Shown piece by piece: positions 25,388-35,535 of a DNA stretch of 64,000 nucleotides. Origin of the DNA: Candidatus Bathyarchaeota archaeon (GTDB taxonomy: Archaea; Thermoproteota; Bathyarchaeia; TCS64). The translations under genes and the position numbers were made by a program. Numbering within the stretch: the first letter of the stretch is position 1; every line of letters begins with the position of its first letter. Below the pieces are notes generated by a model. That model had not been told where the DNA came from, ran no database searches, and saw only the letters and a program-made list of their open reading frames with translations. The stretch is taken from the NCBI GenBank assembly GCA_016783455.1, contig JADHWN010000002.1, positions 51,115 to 115,114 of the forward strand. The letters run 5' to 3'.

Positions 25388-25814
25388 GTTTTGTCACTCC
25401 ATTGTATGGGGTGCATCACCGATTAAGACTTACCGTACAATGATGATAATAGTTGACGCATTAACTCACTTCCCATATCCGCGCGCGCAGCAGGTTCTAC
25501 GGGTAGGAGTGTATCAGGTAGAAACGGAAAAGTCACTATCGAAGCTAATAATGACGAAATTTAAAAAAAAGGTACAATGGTTCTCAGAATAAAAATTAAT
25601 TCACTATAATTGTTCTGGTATAAGGGAGAAGTGCGCACGTAGGAGTTAGAGTCGCGCGCGCATGTTGAAAGAACATTAGGATTCAACGAGCAGGATCACG
25701 ATCAATACCCCGATGATCACAGGTGACAGGGTAGGAGCCGCCCGCGCACGCAGGCCTTATAGGGACTTCGATCACCGTTAATTTTAAATACAGAAAAAAG
25801 AAATTTGAACCAAA

Positions 25815-26375
25815 ATGTCCGCACACAAAAGCACGAATATTGTAGTTCTTTTAATCCAAGGCTTAATAATTCTACTTGGATTGTTATTTTTCATATCAGG
25901 TTATTTACATGGCATAAAAGAAGTTCTAACATTTGGGATTGGTGAATTATCGATAGCACTAGGAACATTACTCCTAGCTCTCTATACATACAGGTTGGCT
26001 AATGTTGAAATTGAAGAAAACAGAAAAGATAGAGAACATAATAAAATACGTGAAAAATTATATTTTTATTCTGAACTTATATCAGGAATGCCAGAAGGTG
26101 ATATAAATTTAGAAGATTTAGAAAATATGTCATATACTATCAAATCTGGATATATTGATTTCCTCCGAAGAAACTCACATATTAACGTTAGATATCCGTT
26201 TTTATCGGAACCAGAACTAAATAAAGCATTATCACAAATTATGCCAAAAGTCACACATCCACGAACCTTACGAAACCAATTAACTGAAGAGGAAGAAAAA
26301 ATTCCGAACATCATTAAACTCATACATGAAGACTTCGAAAAATTAAAAAAAGGATATAACAAATTAAACGAATAA
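25815..26375 (+). CDS. Two-TM membrane protein with cytosolic helical tail, unknown function
   Basis: Two hydrophobic segments (IVVLLIQGLIILLGLLFFISGYL; ELSIALGTLLLALYTYRLANVE). Confidence 0.5.
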   Translation: MSAHKSTNIVVLLIQGLIILLGLLFFISGYLHGIKEVLTFGIGELSIALGTLLLALYTYRLANVEIEENRKDREHNKIREKLYFYSELISGMPEGDINLEDLENMSYTIKSGYIDFLRRNSHINVRYPFLSEPELNKALSQIMPKVTHPRTLRNQLTEEEEKIPNIIKLIHEDFEKLKKGYNKLNE

Positions 26376-26419
26376 ATCATAATCATACTTTTTTGCTATT
26401 CGCGCGTGCGTGCGTCTCC

Positions 26420-26707
26420 CTAAACCTCAACGACCCAATAGAGATATCTATCATCCTGAGACACATACCTCCTCCCAAGCAGGTCCTTCAACGCCCTGTC
26501 GACGGTCATCCTCCCAATACCTAAAGACCGCCTTATTGATACGAACGTCTGGGGCTGGGTCTTCACCAAGTGCAGGTAGATCAGCTTCTCGGAGGGTGCA
26601 CGAATGGTCAGGATCCTCTCGTAGTGAGCCCTCCTCAGCTTCACGCTCAGGGCTGGAACCAGCGCCTCGGCGAGGCTCTCGACCAGGATACTCCACTCGC
26701 CCTCCAT
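26420..26707 (-). CDS. Winged-helix regulator
   Basis: IYLHLVKTQPQTFVSIRRSLGIGRMTVDRALKDLLGRRYVS. Confidence 0.55.
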   Translation of the reverse strand: MEGEWSILVESLAEALVPALSVKLRRAHYERILTIRAPSEKLIYLHLVKTQPQTFVSIRRSLGIGRMTVDRALKDLLGRRYVSQDDRYLYWVVEV

Positions 26708-26759
26708 CCTACATCAAGACCAGCTCAATGAATGTAACTGAGGTCGCAATACTCAGGCC

Positions 26760-27053
26760 CTAACCTAGACAGGCCTTCACCTTATCGATGAGAATCATGA
26801 AACTCCTCCCCTTCTCCGTCGGATAGAAAAAGGGCGGCCTCTCCGAGAGCAGCCCACGCTCGATCAACAACGCAAGGTAGCTCCGAATCACGCAGAAGTT
26901 CAGGTTCGCCCTGTAGACCATCTGGGTCTTCCTGGCTCCTCCCTCCGCCGCTCCGATGAGGTCGGCGCATATCTCAATATTACTCCGTCTCAAACCATCC
27001 ACGCCCCCATTCAGTGTTAGGGACAAATGCGGCAGCCCTCTCGGGTCAGTCAC
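26760..27053 (-). CDS. Archaeal winged-helix regulator
   Basis: RRSNIEICADLIGAAEGGARKTQMVYRANLNFCVIRSYLALLIERGLLSERPPFFYPTEKGRSF. Confidence 0.7.
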   Translation of the reverse strand: MTDPRGLPHLSLTLNGGVDGLRRSNIEICADLIGAAEGGARKTQMVYRANLNFCVIRSYLALLIERGLLSERPPFFYPTEKGRSFMILIDKVKACLG

Positions 27054-27376
27054 GCCTCATATCCCATCTCATTCCCTGAGTCGGCATGGACCCAGATTCC
27101 TAGAGATAAGTATCAATAAAATATAAAACCATAGGAAACCAGCGTCCATAGGAGAGAATCAGATACCTACGACCGCACGAGCATTCTGAACCCCGAGTAT
27201 GAATGACCTGACGTCTCCTCCGAATGCCTGTACATGCCCAAGATTAAGAAAATGATGCATGTGTGCCACGATGATAATGACTCAGTCTTTACACGTATCG
27301 ATAAATATTGACGAACCTGTCGACCTATCCCAGTCCACCACTTCTCCACGATACAGAAAAAAAGGGGTTTCTGGGA

Positions 27377-28588
27377 TCACTTCGGCCAGCAGGCCTCGAT
27401 GACCCGGAGCCCGTTGAGGCCCATGACCTTCGCGATCTCATCATCCGAGTATCCGTCGCGGACCAGACCCTTCGCGATGTTCCTGAACTCTGACGGGCTC
27501 TCCAACCCCTTGATGTAGTCGAGGTCCCTCACCATCTCCCCTGAGTCGAAGGCCTCAGGGAGATCAGCGGACTTTTCACGACTATAGCGCCCGTTTCCAA
27601 GTCTCGGCCTCACCGTGCCTATGGGTCCGCCGCGGTACAGCCCAGCGTGGTCTCCCCACAGGGTGTCCGGGCCGGCGCCGACGTAGTCGACTCCGAGGAG
27701 GTCAACGAGGTACTCCAGATGCTCCAGCAGGCACTCGATGGTCCCCTCAGGGTTCTTCTCGGTCCTCGGCGCGAAGCCGGCGACCTCCATGCCCACTACG
27801 CCGCCCTTCTTGGCCATGGCCTGGTAGACCTCGTCGGGGAGCATGCGTTCGTTGTCCGTGAGGGTCCTGGACCCGCAGTGGCTTATGCAGAGCGGCTTAT
27901 CGGAGGCCTCCACGACGTCCATGGCGGTCCTGTCCCCAGCGTGGCTCACGTCGATGACGATCCCCGTCTTGTTCATCCTCTTCACGGCGTCGTATCCCAG
28001 GTCGGTCAGCCCACCGTCGCCCAGCTCGCTCAACCCAGACCCCAGAGTGTTCGACTCGCTGTAGACGATCCCCATGGAACGGACGCCTAACCCGAACAGG
28101 AGGTCGATCCTGTCCACGTCCCTGTCGATGGCGGAGGCCTGCTCTATGGTCTGGATCACGGCCACCTTCCCCTCCTTGAAGGCATCGGTGATGTCGGCCA
28201 CCTTCAGCGCAGGCACAACGAAGCCCTGATGCGCGTAGTCACACTGGCGCATACCCAGGAAGTTGATCACCTGATCATATGTGCTGCACACACAGTTGTC
28301 GAAGACGGCGTCCATCCCCGAATAAGCGAGGCCCTCGTAGCCCGTGAAAGGGCGTCGCCTCACGCCCGGTGTCCTCTCAGCCGGGAAGACGTTGAGGTGC
28401 TCGTGGAGGCTGATGACGATGTTCTTCTCAAGGAGCGCCTCGACCCGCTCCTCCTGGGATTTGTCGAGGCCGAAGTCGTGGGGAGGCACCCGGTCAACCT
28501 GTTTCTCTAGGGGGTACTTCACGTAGTCTCTGTCGGCTTCAAGATAGCTCCAGGACGTGTAGCCGTCCCACTTCTTATTCCTACCCAA
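27377..28588 (-). CDS. Membrane (renal-type) dipeptidase, peptidase M19
   Basis: GIVIDVSHAGDRTAMDVVEASDKPLCISHCGSRTLTDNERML...LLGVDYVGAGPDTLWGDH. Confidence 0.85.
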   Translation of the reverse strand: MGRNKKWDGYTSWSYLEADRDYVKYPLEKQVDRVPPHDFGLDKSQEERVEALLEKNIVISLHEHLNVFPAERTPGVRRRPFTGYEGLAYSGMDAVFDNCVCSTYDQVINFLGMRQCDYAHQGFVVPALKVADITDAFKEGKVAVIQTIEQASAIDRDVDRIDLLFGLGVRSMGIVYSESNTLGSGLSELGDGGLTDLGYDAVKRMNKTGIVIDVSHAGDRTAMDVVEASDKPLCISHCGSRTLTDNERMLPDEVYQAMAKKGGVVGMEVAGFAPRTEKNPEGTIECLLEHLEYLVDLLGVDYVGAGPDTLWGDHAGLYRGGPIGTVRPRLGNGRYSREKSADLPEAFDSGEMVRDLDYIKGLESPSEFRNIAKGLVRDGYSDDEIAKVMGLNGLRVIEACWPK

Positions 28589-28838
28589 ACCGGATCGAGA
28601 TGAGGTTCTGTCGCTTTGTCAATATAACGATAGTGACCTTATGCACGGCATCAATGAGAGTGATAGAATCAGGCAAGAGATCTGTTGAATCAGCCTAAAT
28701 AAAAAACCTCACAGAAGCAATATCTATTCAATTCGATTCTCTTAGCCCCTAGGTTCATCGGGATCCCCGCAGTCAACCAACAGTAACCTACTTATTTTGA
28801 CCAGTGCGTAAAGAGTTAAATTTGGAAAAATATAAGCC

Positions 28839-29390
28839 ATGCAGAATAGACCTTTGGCCACCGATAAACGAGGCTTCGGCACCCGAGACTGGGCGATAAT
28901 TGCGATTCTGAGCTCCCTCGGCGCGACCCTGAGCGTCACCGCCAACTACGCGGGGAACATCCTGAAGGCGATCCCGTTCCTCCCGTTTGGGTCGAAGCAG
29001 CTCATCGCGGGCATCCACGTCCTCTGGATAACCCTGGCCATATCCCTGACGGGCAAGACGGGCACGGGGACCGTGACGGGGATACTCAAGGGCCTCGTGG
29101 AGATGACCCTCTTCAGCTCCCACGGCGTAACAGTCATCATCATAAGCACTCTGCAGGGGATAATCGTCGACGTCGTGTATGGATTACTGAAGGACAAAAG
29201 GTATTCCATCTACATCGCTGGCGGCCTCTCATCTATGAGCAACGTGGCGGTCATCCAGTTCCTCCTCCTCTTCTCGTTCCCGAGCAGCGTCTTCGCCGTC
29301 ATGTACGCGTCAGCCTTCATCTCCGGTGTCCTCTTCTCCGGCCTGATAGGCGTCAGGGTGAAGAAAATCGTATCGAGGATGAACCTGTAG
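28839..29390 (+). CDS. ECF-type transporter substrate-binding (S) component
   Basis: ~5-6 TM segments, WAIIAILSSLGATLSV..., KGLVEMTLFSSHGVTVIIISTLQGIIVDVVYGLL. Confidence 0.6.
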   Translation: MQNRPLATDKRGFGTRDWAIIAILSSLGATLSVTANYAGNILKAIPFLPFGSKQLIAGIHVLWITLAISLTGKTGTGTVTGILKGLVEMTLFSSHGVTVIIISTLQGIIVDVVYGLLKDKRYSIYIAGGLSSMSNVAVIQFLLLFSFPSSVFAVMYASAFISGVLFSGLIGVRVKKIVSRMNL

Positions 29391-29399
29391 CGCCCTGGG

Positions 29400-29804
29400 C
29401 TAACTGAAGTCCTCGGGCTTGTAGCTGTAGATCTCGTGGATGTTCCCATCGGGGTCCGCTATGAAGGCGGTCTTCCGGCCCCAGGGCATCATCTCGGGCC
29501 CCTTGATCGGGGTCGCACCCCCGGCCACCACCTCATCGTAGACCCTGTCGACGTCATCTGGGTCCCCCACGGGGAAGGCAATCTCGAAAGCGTGGCTCCC
29601 CCTCTCCTCCCTGTAGCTCTCTTGACCGGTGGCCTCGTACATCACCTCCCGGGTGCAGATGGCGAAGCGGACTCCCGGGTTCCTGAACTCAACGTAGTTG
29701 CCGAGGTCCTCTATCACCTCGAATCCGAGGACATCAGAGTAGAAAGCCTTCATCGGCTCAAGGTCGCCTGTCAGTATCGTGACTAACCCTACTACGCCTT
29801 CCAT
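29400..29804 (-). CDS. Glyoxalase/VOC-family protein
   Basis: VTILTGDLEPMKAFYSDVLGFEVI...PWGRKTAFIADPDGNIHEIYSY. Confidence 0.85.
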   Translation of the reverse strand: MEGVVGLVTILTGDLEPMKAFYSDVLGFEVIEDLGNYVEFRNPGVRFAICTREVMYEATGQESYREERGSHAFEIAFPVGDPDDVDRVYDEVVAGGATPIKGPEMMPWGRKTAFIADPDGNIHEIYSYKPEDFS

Positions 29805-29863
29805 GCTCTGTAAGAACGGGTTTGATGTATAAATAACCTAGAAATCTGCCATTGAACTGGCTG

Positions 29864-30052
29864 CTACGCCTTCTCGTACTTGTCGCATTCCCTGGGCATG
29901 AACTTCCGCATGTCACTCATCTTCTCCCCCTCAAGCTCAGGATGGGTACACTGCCACGTGAAGGGCGCGTTGGGGTCCACCCACTCGGTGTCGTCGAGGT
30001 GCTTCAGGTACCTGCAGGGGCTGCACCTCACCTTCTCAGAGTTGCCGCTCAT
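29864..30052 (-). CDS. Small Cys-containing hypothetical protein
   Basis: RCSPCRYL...WQCTHPE...PRECDKYE. Confidence 0.45.
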   Translation of the reverse strand: MSGNSEKVRCSPCRYLKHLDDTEWVDPNAPFTWQCTHPELEGEKMSDMRKFMPRECDKYEKA

Positions 30053-30202
30053 AAACGCTCAATGCTGAGGATGCACGGCACGTATAATCTATTTCGCCCC
30101 GTGAAGGGTAGAACCCATTCGGTGGAGACCTCCGAGGGTAATTTCTCGAAAGACTGAGAGAGGTTTTTTATTTCCCCCTGCTCCACTCCCAACGATAACC
30201 CC

Positions 30203-31369
30203 ATGCCGAGTGAACGCAGCTTCGATGAGACCTACCCCGCCAATGAAAGCTACGAGAGGTTCGACCAGAGGGACTCCGCCTTCGGCAGGCATCTGAAGAA
30301 GACGGGCAGGACTGTAGGCTTCGGCTCCGACGAGGAGAAGGCCGAGAGGATCAGGAAAGACCTGCCCGGGTACTCCCTCGTCGACTACGCGTTCAACTCG
30401 GCTGCGGGGATGTACGAGACCCTCCCGGGGGAGCACTACTCTCAGGGGACGGGCTTCTACAAATGGAGCTCACTGGGCGTCGCCCGCAAGCCCGAGGGGA
30501 TCCCCCGATGGGAGGGGACACCCGAGAAAGCCGCCAAGATCGTTGAAAAGGCGGCGAAGTACTACGGGGCAGCCGGCGTCGGCTTCTGTGAGCTTGACAG
30601 GCGCTGGGTGTACACTGCGACCCGCTTCGGGAAGCCCATCGTCTTCGAGGACATAGAGGAGGGGTACGTCAGCGAGGAGAAGGCGGTGATCCCGGAGAGC
30701 CACAAGTACGTCATCGCCCTCACGGTGCCCATGGAGTACGAGGAGACCCTCTACTCCCCGACCCGCCTCGAGGTCGCCACCGTCATGGGGTACAGCAGGA
30801 TGCACATCCTGGCGGGCCACGTCGCCGAGTTCATACGGGGCATCGGCTACCACGCCGTCCCCACCGGCAACGACACAGCCATGAGCATCCCCATCGCCAT
30901 CCAAGCCGGCCTCGGCCACCTGGGCCGCCACGGCAGGCTCATCACCTGGGAGAGGGGCCCCCTCGTCAGGATCCTCAAGATATTCACTGACCTCCCCCTG
31001 CCGGTCAGCCCCCAAGCCGCCGATGGGATCATCGAGTTCTGCGAGGTCTGCAAGAAGTGCGCGAAGCACTGCCCGAGCAAGTCCATCTCCGAGGGGCCGC
31101 GGACCTGGGAGGGGCCGAGTGCAGCCAACAACCCGGGAGTGTACAAGTGGTACACGGACGCCGAGGCGTGCCTTGAGTACTGGAACGAGATCGGGAACGG
31201 GTGCAACAACTGCTTCCGGGTCTGCAGCTTCACAAAGTCTCCCGGATTCCTCCACGACGCTGTGAAGTGGTTCATCCGGAACGTCCCCCAGCTCAACAGG
31301 CTCTGGGTCTGGGCCAACGACGCCATGGGCTACGGCAAAATGCCTGATCCCCGGAAGTACTGGGATTAG
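30203..31369 (+). CDS. Reductive-dehalogenase-like protein with two 4Fe-4S motifs, no obvious TAT signal
   Basis: QAGLGHLGRHGRLITWERGPLVRILKIFTDLPL, FCEVCKKCAKHCPSKSI, GNGCNNCFRVCSFTK. Confidence 0.75.
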   Translation: MPSERSFDETYPANESYERFDQRDSAFGRHLKKTGRTVGFGSDEEKAERIRKDLPGYSLVDYAFNSAAGMYETLPGEHYSQGTGFYKWSSLGVARKPEGIPRWEGTPEKAAKIVEKAAKYYGAAGVGFCELDRRWVYTATRFGKPIVFEDIEEGYVSEEKAVIPESHKYVIALTVPMEYEETLYSPTRLEVATVMGYSRMHILAGHVAEFIRGIGYHAVPTGNDTAMSIPIAIQAGLGHLGRHGRLITWERGPLVRILKIFTDLPLPVSPQAADGIIEFCEVCKKCAKHCPSKSISEGPRTWEGPSAANNPGVYKWYTDAEACLEYWNEIGNGCNNCFRVCSFTKSPGFLHDAVKWFIRNVPQLNRLWVWANDAMGYGKMPDPRKYWD

Positions 31370-31393
31370 AGGAATCCTGTATCGAGATTGTCC

Positions 31394-31717
31394 TCAGTCG
31401 GGGATCTCTGCTATTGCTGTGATCTCTATCTCCCTGCCCATGAGCCCTGCCTGGACGCAGGTCCGCGTCGGCGGGTTCTCGGGGAAGAACTCCCTCCAGA
31501 GGGGGTTCAGGATAGTGGGCCTGTCATCGAGGTCCTCCAGGTAGACGGGGGCGTTGACCACGTGCTCCAGGGAGGAGCCATTCTCCTCGAGGGTCTCCTT
31601 GATCCTCTCGAAGGTGTTCCTGAAGCGGGTCTCCTTGTCATCTCCCCTGCCGATCATTCCACTGAGGAATAGGATGTTCCCCACGCGCCTCACCCTTGAA
31701 AGAAGAGGTTTCGACAT
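31394..31717 (-). CDS. RidA/YjgF-family protein
   Basis: GNILFLSGMIGR...FERIKETLEENGSSLEHVVNAPVYLEDL...RTCVQAGLMGREIEITAIA. Confidence 0.8.
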   Translation of the reverse strand: MSKPLLSRVRRVGNILFLSGMIGRGDDKETRFRNTFERIKETLEENGSSLEHVVNAPVYLEDLDDRPTILNPLWREFFPENPPTRTCVQAGLMGREIEITAIAEIPD

Positions 31718-31788
31718 TTCACATCAAACTCAGAGATGAAGGCATAGTAGTAATAAGACTATCGTGAACCTCTGCAAAGAGACAAATA

Positions 31789-32802
31789 ATGAAGAGGAGA
31801 ATAGGGACCACCATGGGCGACGAATCTCCGAAAGTGAAAGTGGCTGTCGTGCAGGCCGCATCCGTCCTATTCGATCGCGAGGCGTCCGTGGAGAAGGCGG
31901 TCCGCCTGATCGCTGAGGCCGCGGGGAAGGGGGCCAAGCTGATCCTGTTCCCGGAGGCCTTCATACCCGCATACCCCCGGGGGCTGGGCTTTGGCACCGT
32001 CGTAGGCGACAGGAAGCCCGAGGGTCGCCTGACCTGGGAGAGGTACTGGGCCAATTCGGTGGAGGTACCCGGTCCGGTCACCGAGAGGCTGGGGGAGGCG
32101 GCCCGTGAGGCCGGCGCCTACCTGGCGTTGGGTGTCATCGAGAGGGATAGCGAGTACAGCCGGGGCACGGTCTACTGCACCCTGCTCTACTTCAACCCTG
32201 ATGGTAGGCTCATGGGGAAGCACAGGAAGCTGATGCCCACGGCTGCGGAGCGCCTCATCTGGGGGTCAGGGGACGGGAGCACCCTGGCAACGTTCAAGAC
32301 GGAGATCGGCGTCATCGGGGGACTTATTTGTTGGGAGAACTACATGCCCCTGGCAAGGGTCTCCATGTACGGCAAGGGGGTCGAGATCTACCTCGCCCCT
32401 ACGGCGGACCAGCGGGAACGATGGCAGAGCACCCTCGTCCACATCGCACTTGAGGGACGCTGCTTCGTCCTCGGCTGCAACCAGTACGTGACGAAGAGCA
32501 TGTACCCCTCCGACCTCGCTGGGGTCGAGGACCTCGAGGAGCTGCCTGAGGTGATCTGCCGGGGAGGGAGCGTCATAATCTCCCCCCTGGGGGAGGTGAT
32601 AGCCGGGCCGCTGTACGACGAGGAGGGGATACTCTACGCGGACCTCGACCTCGCCAACGTGGTGCGGAGCCGCTTCGACTTCGACGCCGTGGGCCACTAC
32701 TCCAGGCCTGATGTATTTCAGCTGCACGTGGATGAGCGCCCCAAGCCTGAGGTGAACTACGAGAAGCCCACGAACATCAAGGGGTCCGATGAACAACAAT
32801 AA
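31789..32802 (+). CDS. Nitrilase-family carbon-nitrogen hydrolase
   Basis: E-K-C triad context: LILFPEAFIPAYPRGL, GKHRKLMPTAAERLIWGSGDGS, GGLICWENYMPLAR. Confidence 0.85.
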   Translation: MKRRIGTTMGDESPKVKVAVVQAASVLFDREASVEKAVRLIAEAAGKGAKLILFPEAFIPAYPRGLGFGTVVGDRKPEGRLTWERYWANSVEVPGPVTERLGEAAREAGAYLALGVIERDSEYSRGTVYCTLLYFNPDGRLMGKHRKLMPTAAERLIWGSGDGSTLATFKTEIGVIGGLICWENYMPLARVSMYGKGVEIYLAPTADQRERWQSTLVHIALEGRCFVLGCNQYVTKSMYPSDLAGVEDLEELPEVICRGGSVIISPLGEVIAGPLYDEEGILYADLDLANVVRSRFDFDAVGHYSRPDVFQLHVDERPKPEVNYEKPTNIKGSDEQQ

Positions 32803-32868
32803 CTGATGAAAGGAGATCATCTCAACAGGCTACAGGGTTTTTTAAACGTACGAGCACCCTGAAGTTGG

Positions 32869-34056
32869 ATGGGCTCAGTGGGAGAAAAGAGGGGGCTGAC
32901 CAGGAAGGTTGCCCTCCTAAGCCTGGCGATATTCCTCGCCGACGCCAGCCACAGCACCGTGATGCCCATATTCCCCGGCTTCGCCCAAGGGATAGGGGCG
33001 AGCCTGAGCGTTCTGGGCTCCTACGGTTCCGTGGCGGCCTTCGCCATGCTGCTGCTCTCCCTTCCCTTCGGCAGGCTCTCCGATAAACTGGGGAGGAAGC
33101 GGATGATGACCCCGGGACTCCTCATCTTCATCGTCGTCCCCCTCTCCTACATGCTGGCGTCGAACCCCCTCCACCTCTACCCCATCAGGATACTGCTGGG
33201 GCTGGGAGTCGGGCTGATCTTCGGTAACGGTTTCCTCCTCATGACCGAGGTCGCCGAGCCCGTGTTCAGGAGCACCGCTCAGGGGATGTACATGACCTCC
33301 ATGGGGCTGGGCTTCACCGTGGGCCCCCTCCTGGGGGGCTTCACCACGAAACTCTACGGATCCGACGTTAGCTTCATGCTGAGCAGCGGCTTCGCCGTCC
33401 TGAGCATCATACTGCTCCAGTTCGTGGAGGAGAAGGAGAGGGGGGAGGCGAGGGAGAGCGTGGAGAGGCCGAGCATCTCCTCGATCATCGGGGACCCCCG
33501 GGTCCTTGCCGCGGGGTTCGCCAACTACCTCAACTCCCTCATGTTCAACGCCCTCACCCTGTTCTTCCCCGTCTACGGGGCGAGTATCGGGCTCGACGAA
33601 GCCGAGGTGGGCATCGGGTTCACGACGAGGGGGCTGGCGAGCACCGCCGTGAGGCTGCCCGTGGGCTCGTTGACCAAGCGGTTCAGGGTCCTCTACCTCA
33701 TGGTCTTCGGGCTGCTGATGTCGGCGGTCACGATCTTCAGTGTCTCCCAGTCCACGGGGCTGATCCTCGTGAGCGCCCTCCTGGGAATCCAGGGGATCGC
33801 CTACGGCATCTACCTGACCTCGGGCAACGTCTACGTCGCGCAGAGCTCGGGGGAGGAGAGCAGGGGGACGGCCATGGCGGTGTTCTCCATGTTTGGGAAC
33901 GTGAGCGGTATCATCAACCCCCTTATACTGGGCCTGATAGCGGAGATCCTCGGGGCCAGGGGGGCGCTGCAGTTCTCCACTGGGATGACTCTGGTGGGCT
34001 TGATCCTTGTCTTCTATTTGGCCAGCAGGGACCGTGAAGAGAGCCTACCCACTTGA
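32869..34056 (+). CDS. MFS transporter
   Basis: 12-TM pattern, LPFGRLSDKLGRKRMMTPG motif A. Confidence 0.85.
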   Translation: MGSVGEKRGLTRKVALLSLAIFLADASHSTVMPIFPGFAQGIGASLSVLGSYGSVAAFAMLLLSLPFGRLSDKLGRKRMMTPGLLIFIVVPLSYMLASNPLHLYPIRILLGLGVGLIFGNGFLLMTEVAEPVFRSTAQGMYMTSMGLGFTVGPLLGGFTTKLYGSDVSFMLSSGFAVLSIILLQFVEEKERGEARESVERPSISSIIGDPRVLAAGFANYLNSLMFNALTLFFPVYGASIGLDEAEVGIGFTTRGLASTAVRLPVGSLTKRFRVLYLMVFGLLMSAVTIFSVSQSTGLILVSALLGIQGIAYGIYLTSGNVYVAQSSGEESRGTAMAVFSMFGNVSGIINPLILGLIAEILGARGALQFSTGMTLVGLILVFYLASRDREESLPT

Positions 34057-34065
34057 AAGGGTACC

Positions 34066-35073
34066 ATGCAAAGACGGGAGGATGCTACCTATGAGGTTTT
34101 TAATGTCCTCGGTCATAGTTGGGTCGGTGGATTCTGGATGTCAGGTTTTCACGGAGCCAAGTACTGCTGGATGAACGGCGAGGTAAAGGAGACCAAGGAC
34201 GCCCTAGTCTCGGCCATGGAGCCCTTCCACTACGGGATATTCGAGGGGATAAGGGCCTACGTCGAGGGGGATATCCTCGGCGAGGGCGACCTCAACATCT
34301 TCAGGTGGCAGGCCCACGTCGACCGCCTCAGGAGGAGCGCCGTGGTCTGCGGCCTCGGGGTGCCCTACACCGACGAGGAGTTGCTGGAGGCGACCCGGGA
34401 GATCATCAAGCTCAACGGATACCGGAAGACGACATACATCATGCCTCGCATCTGGCCCAAGGCAGAGGCCGTCAGGAGACGGGGGCTGGCCGACGACTGG
34501 CACGTCGTCATCCCGGTCTGGGAGATGCCCACGAGGCTCGAGGAGGAGGCCTTCACAAGGGAGAGGCGGTACATGATCAGCAGCTGGAGACGACTCGCCC
34601 CCGACGCTCTCCCCACCCAGGCCAAGGCGTGGGCAAACTACGCCAACTCGGGGCTCGCGGGGAGGGAGGCAGCGAGGCTCGGCTTCGACGACGCCATATT
34701 CCTAGACAGCCGGGGCTTCGTCAGCGAGGCCACAGGGGCCTGCCTCATGACCGTGCGCAACGGGAAGGTGATCACCCCGCCCGTGACGGCCTCTATCTTG
34801 GAGTCGGTCACGAGGGACGCATTCCTCGAGTTCTTACCGGAGGACCTGGGGATCCCCGTCGAGGTGAAGGACATCACGCGGGTGGAGCTCTACGCCTCGG
34901 ACGAGGCCTTCGCATGTGGCACCGGGGGGGAGGTCACGCCGATAACCAGCGTCGACGACATCAGGTTCGGGGACGAGTACCCCGGCCCCATAACCGACGA
35001 GATAGCCAAGCACTTTATGAAGGTCCTCGGCGGGAACGTGGAGAAGCGCAGGGGCTGGCTCACCCCAGTCTAA
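34066..35073 (+). CDS. Fold-type IV aminotransferase (branched-chain/D-amino-acid aminotransferase-like)
   Basis: HYGIFEGIRAY, QAKAWANYANSGLAGREAARLGFDDAIFLDSRGFVSEATGACLM. Confidence 0.85.
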   Translation: MQRREDATYEVFNVLGHSWVGGFWMSGFHGAKYCWMNGEVKETKDALVSAMEPFHYGIFEGIRAYVEGDILGEGDLNIFRWQAHVDRLRRSAVVCGLGVPYTDEELLEATREIIKLNGYRKTTYIMPRIWPKAEAVRRRGLADDWHVVIPVWEMPTRLEEEAFTRERRYMISSWRRLAPDALPTQAKAWANYANSGLAGREAARLGFDDAIFLDSRGFVSEATGACLMTVRNGKVITPPVTASILESVTRDAFLEFLPEDLGIPVEVKDITRVELYASDEAFACGTGGEVTPITSVDDIRFGDEYPGPITDEIAKHFMKVLGGNVEKRRGWLTPV

Positions 35074-35094
35074 GCGGATGAGGGGGGCTGAACG

Positions 35095-35532
35095 TTGCCC
35101 GAGATAGATGAGCGGAGCTTCAACCTGGGGAAGCAGGTCGGAGAGATCAAGGCCTGGTGCGAGGCCGCGAGGAGCGGCGCGAAGGATATGTCCCTCAGCG
35201 CGCCCTTCAGGCCCAAGGACTACGAGAGCATCCTCCCCCACATGGAGGAGCAGGCGGGGCGCAACGATGTCAAGTTCCACCTGGAGAGGAGCCTCATGGG
35301 CACCGACCTCTTCGGGGAGATGGACCTGTCCGGGATATGGATCTTCATCATATACGCCCAGGAGGAGGTGCTGGAGAGGTACCTAGCCCTCAAGGCCGAG
35401 AAGGAGATGCTCAAGGCGGAGGGAAAGTACGAGGGGGAAGCCAAGAGGAGTATCGCCATTGGATTGGGCAGGCTCCTCGGCTACAGCGAGGCGCACATCA
35501 ACAGGCGCCTCAAGATGAATTATGGGAGTTAG
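35095..35532 (+). CDS. Hypothetical protein
   Basis: 145-aa ORF, TTG start close to the preceding aminotransferase. Confidence 0.5.
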   Translation: MPEIDERSFNLGKQVGEIKAWCEAARSGAKDMSLSAPFRPKDYESILPHMEEQAGRNDVKFHLERSLMGTDLFGEMDLSGIWIFIIYAQEEVLERYLALKAEKEMLKAEGKYEGEAKRSIAIGLGRLLGYSEAHINRRLKMNYGS

Positions 35533-35535
35533 TCC

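Noticed and set aside
30203-31369. Call as epoxyqueuosine reductase (QueG)
   Set aside because: The GHLGRHGRLIT...GPLVRILKIFTDLPL segment and domain layout resemble RdhA more than QueG, although both share Fe-S motifs; a phylogeny is still needed
34119-35081. 320-aa ORF in alternate frame over the aminotransferase
   Set aside because: Arg/Gly-rich out-of-frame translation; the 34066..35073 frame has clear aminotransferase motifs
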